Origin: Anaerobaca sp035448545
Lineage (GTDB): Bacteria; Planctomycetota; Phycisphaerae; Sedimentisphaerales; Anaerobacaceae
Length of the DNA: 64,000 bases
Assembly (NCBI GenBank): GCA_035448545.1
Contig: DAOTJE010000010.1
Coordinates: 1 to 64,000, forward strand
Direction: 5' to 3'
This document shows, piece after piece, positions 61,272 to 64,000 of this stretch; within the stretch, counting starts at the first letter, position 1; the number at the start of each line of letters is the position of its first letter. Under the pieces are notes generated by a model. It worked only from the letters and a program-made list of their open reading frames with translations, had not been told where the DNA came from and did not search any database. The position numbers were made by a program, and so were the translations under genes.

Positions 61272-63377
61272 ATGTCGAGAGCAACATTGCGGTGGAGCCA
61301 CTTTCTCGTACTGACGTGTCTGTGCGTGGCCCGGGCGGAACCTTTCGACCCGGTCGCCTCGGACTACACTGGACGGCAAGGCGTGACCATCTACGTCTCC
61401 TCGCGAGGCGACAACTCGGACGGGCGCAGTTGGGCCACGGCGTTCCACACGATTCAGGCGGCCCTTCAGGCGGTCCCGGACGACCAGGGCGGTCATCGCG
61501 TCGTGGTCGCGCCGGGCACGTATGCGGAAGCCAATCTGTATCCATCCTTCAAGGGGGCTCAGGGCTCCTACAACCTGTTGATCGGTGACACGGACGGTGC
61601 GTACGGCTCCGGACGGACCGGCCGCGTCGTGATCGATTCGGGCGCTCCGGCCGTCGTGGTCCGCACCAATCCGAAGGCCCCCACCGGCAATCCAACGTGG
61701 ATGATCGTTGACCAGGGCGATCCGGCGGCGGAGTGGGGGCTCAAGAGCGTGGACTGGTGGGGACCCTGGAAATGTGCACCGGAGTTCTCGGGCATTATCT
61801 GGGACCGCTGGATCTTCCGCAACCTCTATGTCACCGGCTCGGAAGGCGGCATGGGAGTGGACCTGACCAACGCGAAGGGGTCGGAGTTCTCCATCGTCGT
61901 GGACCGCTGCGTGGGGATCGGCCGTTTCGCCGGCGCCGCCGTCATGGCGCACAGACCCCGCGCGGGCGAGCCGGTCGTGTTCCGCGACAGCTACTTCGCT
62001 AATCTCGACTGGTGGGGCGACGCGGGCGCGGCCTATGTCAGAGGCGAAGACAGCTCAATGCCTGATGTGCCTCACGCGACGTTCGAGAACTGCACGCTCG
62101 TCGGTCCCGACAATGCGCTGCAGGCGGGCTATCCGGGCGTCGATGAGCTCTATACACGGGTTCGGTTCAAGGACTGCAAGCTGATCGTGCTGAACTTCTC
62201 CCAGCCGCACGGCACCCCTTCGACCGGCGTGATCTGCTGCGGCTGCAAGAAGGCCGAGCAACTGCACGTGGACTTCGAAGATTGCACCCTCATGGGATAT
62301 CAGGTCTTCGGAGCCACCGAAGCGCAGGGCCGCAAGCTAAACGGCAACATCCCCTACACCGTCAAGGGCAAGGTCCGTGCCTACGTGCAGTATCGCCAGC
62401 CGGTGCCCCAGGGCATGGAGAGACTGCGCTACTGGCCGGTGGAAACATTCGACGATCTGATCCCGGACCGATGGAGTCCGGCAGGTGACAAGCCCCGGCG
62501 TCCCACGCTCGTGAAGATTCCCTCGAACTTCGGCGCCGCGATGGAGAACACGCCCTTCATCTATAGGGGTACGCCCTACCTCGCGCTCAATCACCGCAAT
62601 GACGCGGCCGATCGCGTGGGCGGTTACGCCGACGAGCAGAACATGCACCTTTACATCCAGAACCTCAACACCGGCGCGTGCGTCGCCCGCTTCGGCGCGG
62701 GACACTCCTTCGTCTCGGCCTTTGTGGACGGTGACATCCTGCGCATCTTCGCCAGCCAGGGGACCAACGACGACTGGTTCAAGAGCATCTACCAGTTCAC
62801 CACCACCACCGACATGCAGCACTGGGACCGCAAGCTGGCGATCCCGCTCGAAGGCGACGAGCATCTGTTCAACTGCTCCGTCACGCGGGGGGAAAAAGAT
62901 TACGTGATGGCCTACGAGTCCAACCAGCCGGTGGCGTTCTGCTTCAAGTTCGCCCGCTCGCAGGATCTGGATTCGTGGGAGAAGGTTCCGGGCCTGATCT
63001 TCACCGGCGTCAACAACGAGTATTCTGCCTGTCCCGTCCTGCGGTATTTCGCGCCCTGGTACTACGTGATCTACCTCCACGCAGCCATCCCGGGTCACAA
63101 CGGGTGGGTCCCCTTCCTGGCCCGATCCAGCGACCTGATCACATGGGACCTCTCGCCGTACAATCCCATCATGGAGGCTGGAGCCGGTGAAGGAATCAAC
63201 AACTCCGACATCGACCTGTTTGAATACGAGGGGCGGACCTACATCTACTACGCCACCGGCGACCAGGCCACCTGGGGAACGGTCCGCATCGCGATGTACG
63301 ACGGGCCTATGCGCCAGTTCTACGAGAGGCACTTCCCCGAGGACGCCGCGATGGTCAGGGTCACAACGCAGCGTTAG
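61272..63377 (+). CDS. secreted parallel beta-helix plus beta-propeller glycosidase-like protein
   Basis: 701 residues from the ATG at 61272 (AGGAG at 61256-61260). After a signal peptide (FLVLTCLCVARA) comes YVSSRGDNSDGRSWATAF and IQAALQAVPDDQGG, the start of a pectate-lyase-like beta-helix (about 30-400). The second half (about 420-690) looks like a five-bladed propeller of the GH43/GH32 type: SQDLDSWEKVPGL, RSSDLITWDLSPYNPI and an acidic SDIDLFEYEGRTYIYYATG. Catalytic acids cannot be assigned. It is probably an extracellular glycan-active protein; it is 75 bases after the nagB-type gene and may be co-transcribed. Confidence 0.7.
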   Translation: MSRATLRWSHFLVLTCLCVARAEPFDPVASDYTGRQGVTIYVSSRGDNSDGRSWATAFHTIQAALQAVPDDQGGHRVVVAPGTYAEANLYPSFKGAQGSYNLLIGDTDGAYGSGRTGRVVIDSGAPAVVVRTNPKAPTGNPTWMIVDQGDPAAEWGLKSVDWWGPWKCAPEFSGIIWDRWIFRNLYVTGSEGGMGVDLTNAKGSEFSIVVDRCVGIGRFAGAAVMAHRPRAGEPVVFRDSYFANLDWWGDAGAAYVRGEDSSMPDVPHATFENCTLVGPDNALQAGYPGVDELYTRVRFKDCKLIVLNFSQPHGTPSTGVICCGCKKAEQLHVDFEDCTLMGYQVFGATEAQGRKLNGNIPYTVKGKVRAYVQYRQPVPQGMERLRYWPVETFDDLIPDRWSPAGDKPRRPTLVKIPSNFGAAMENTPFIYRGTPYLALNHRNDAADRVGGYADEQNMHLYIQNLNTGACVARFGAGHSFVSAFVDGDILRIFASQGTNDDWFKSIYQFTTTTDMQHWDRKLAIPLEGDEHLFNCSVTRGEKDYVMAYESNQPVAFCFKFARSQDLDSWEKVPGLIFTGVNNEYSACPVLRYFAPWYYVIYLHAAIPGHNGWVPFLARSSDLITWDLSPYNPIMEAGAGEGINNSDIDLFEYEGRTYIYYATGDQATWGTVRIAMYDGPMRQFYERHFPEDAAMVRVTTQR

Positions 63378-63581
63378 GCCCTCTGCGCCATCCGGTCGTA
63401 GAAGAAGGAAGAAGGGTCATCCGAAACCGGGATTGGGCGCTTGCATCGGCCTGATTCGATGGGTGGACCATCGCCTCTTCACCGAAGAGATCGACTACCA
63501 GCAATCAGAGCGCGCCTGCCGCGCCCACGATGCCACTATACCACGACGCCGTGTCCAGCGGAAACCCGATGTCCGGCGGTG

Positions 63582-63613
63582 AAAAAAAGGCCCCGCCGAT
63601 GAGACAGGGCCTT
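63582..63613 (-). terminator. rho-independent terminator of the cold-shock gene
   Basis: On the minus strand AAGGCCC pairs with GGGCCTT around a 13-base loop and is followed by five or more T. It lies 30 bases beyond the stop. Confidence 0.8.
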
Positions 63614-63642
63614 GCGTTTGTCTGCGTCTCTGCGCCTGCTAC

Positions 63643-63846
63643 TCAGCAGGGTGTGACGCTCTGCGCCTCGGGGCCTTTCCTGCCCTGGGCAGCGACATAC
63701 TCGACCGTTTGACCTTCGGCCAGCGTCTTGAACCCACTGCCATTGATGTTGGAGTGGTGGACGAACAGATCCTCGCTGCCATCGTCAGGAACGATGAATC
63801 CGTAGCCCTTCTGATCGTTAAACCATTTCACTGTACCTCTTGCCAC
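63643..63846 (-). CDS. cold-shock domain protein
   Basis: 67 residues from a GTG at 63846, with AAGGAG 6 bases upstream; this gives the usual opening (VARGTVKWFNDQKGYGFI). RNP1 is KGYGFI and RNP2 is DLFVHHSNI. It binds single-stranded RNA/DNA as a chaperone. The leader of about 100 bases between promoter and start is long, as in cold-regulated csp mRNAs. Confidence 0.95.
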   Translation of the reverse strand: MARGTVKWFNDQKGYGFIVPDDGSEDLFVHHSNINGSGFKTLAEGQTVEYVAAQGRKGPEAQSVTPC

Positions 63847-63951
63847 AATGTTCTCCTTGGGTCCGGACGGACCCACAACACACGTTCCCTCTGTCTTTTT
63901 TCGTAAGGGGCAAACTCCGAGGGGGAAAGCGTACACCTTGACTTAGGGTGC

Positions 63952-63981
63952 ACTCTACCCAACACACGAGCCGACTGTCAA
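63952..63981 (-). promoter_or_regulatory. sigma70-like promoter of the cold-shock gene
   Basis: On the minus strand a consensus TTGACA (63981-63976), 18 bases, then TAGAGT (63957-63952). The predicted start near 63945 gives a leader of about 100 bases. Confidence 0.6.
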
Positions 63982-64000
63982 CAAAATAAACTCCAAAATG

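Overview
The window is a GC-rich bacterial chromosome segment, most likely from a planctomycete of the Phycisphaerae/Sedimentisphaerales type. The pointers are: two pilin-like proteins with a FTLIELL methylation signal and a DGH motif, a dockerin on a non-cellulosomal protein, a Tat-exported Gfo/Idh/MocA oxidoreductase, a eukaryotic-type hexokinase, and an EF-Tu whose switch I is of the divergent kind I associate with planctomycetes. This is inference from family knowledge; there is no rRNA gene in the window to confirm it.

Region 1 (1-16.1 kb) is accessory and secreted-protein territory. It holds two pilin-like proteins, a DUF362-dockerin membrane protein, a Cthe_2159-type beta-helix protein, an oxidoreductase, an M28 peptidase and a large secreted glycosidase-like protein. 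It also holds a three-gene cluster: a GlmU-like nucleotidyltransferase, an acyl carrier protein with ESV at the phosphopantetheine site, and a DRE-TIM synthase resembling Re-citrate synthase. About 0.9 kb after this cluster has no convincing gene.

Region 2 (16.06-17.51 kb) is an IS256-family insertion sequence with an intact DDE transposase. It abuts a DUF2177 gene that has lost its N-terminal part.

Region 3 (17.6-52.2 kb, all on the minus strand) is the translation/transcription superoperon. Read in its own direction it runs promoter, tRNA-Thr, tuf, rpmG, tRNA-Trp, secE, nusG, rplKAJL, rpoBC, rpsLG, terminator, fusA, terminator. A new promoter and leader then lead into the S10-spc-alpha block (rpsJ to rplQ), followed by a HIT protein and initiator tRNA. 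rpmD (L30) is missing. L22 carries an extra N-terminal domain that looks like a Cro/CI helix-turn-helix. S12 has Arg at position 88, where change causes streptomycin resistance in other bacteria.

Region 4 (52.2-64 kb) has a secreted HEAT-repeat protein, a XerC/D recombinase, and a plus-strand sugar cluster led by a strong promoter: lipoprotein, galE, eukaryotic-type hexokinase, and a NagB/PIG-L fusion. A beta-helix/beta-propeller secreted protein follows, and the window ends with a cold-shock protein that has its own promoter and terminator.

I do not see a clear undescribed defence or mobile system. The best candidates for novelty are the L22 fusion, the ACP/Re-citrate-synthase-like cluster, and the hexokinase-NagB/PIG-L sugar operon.
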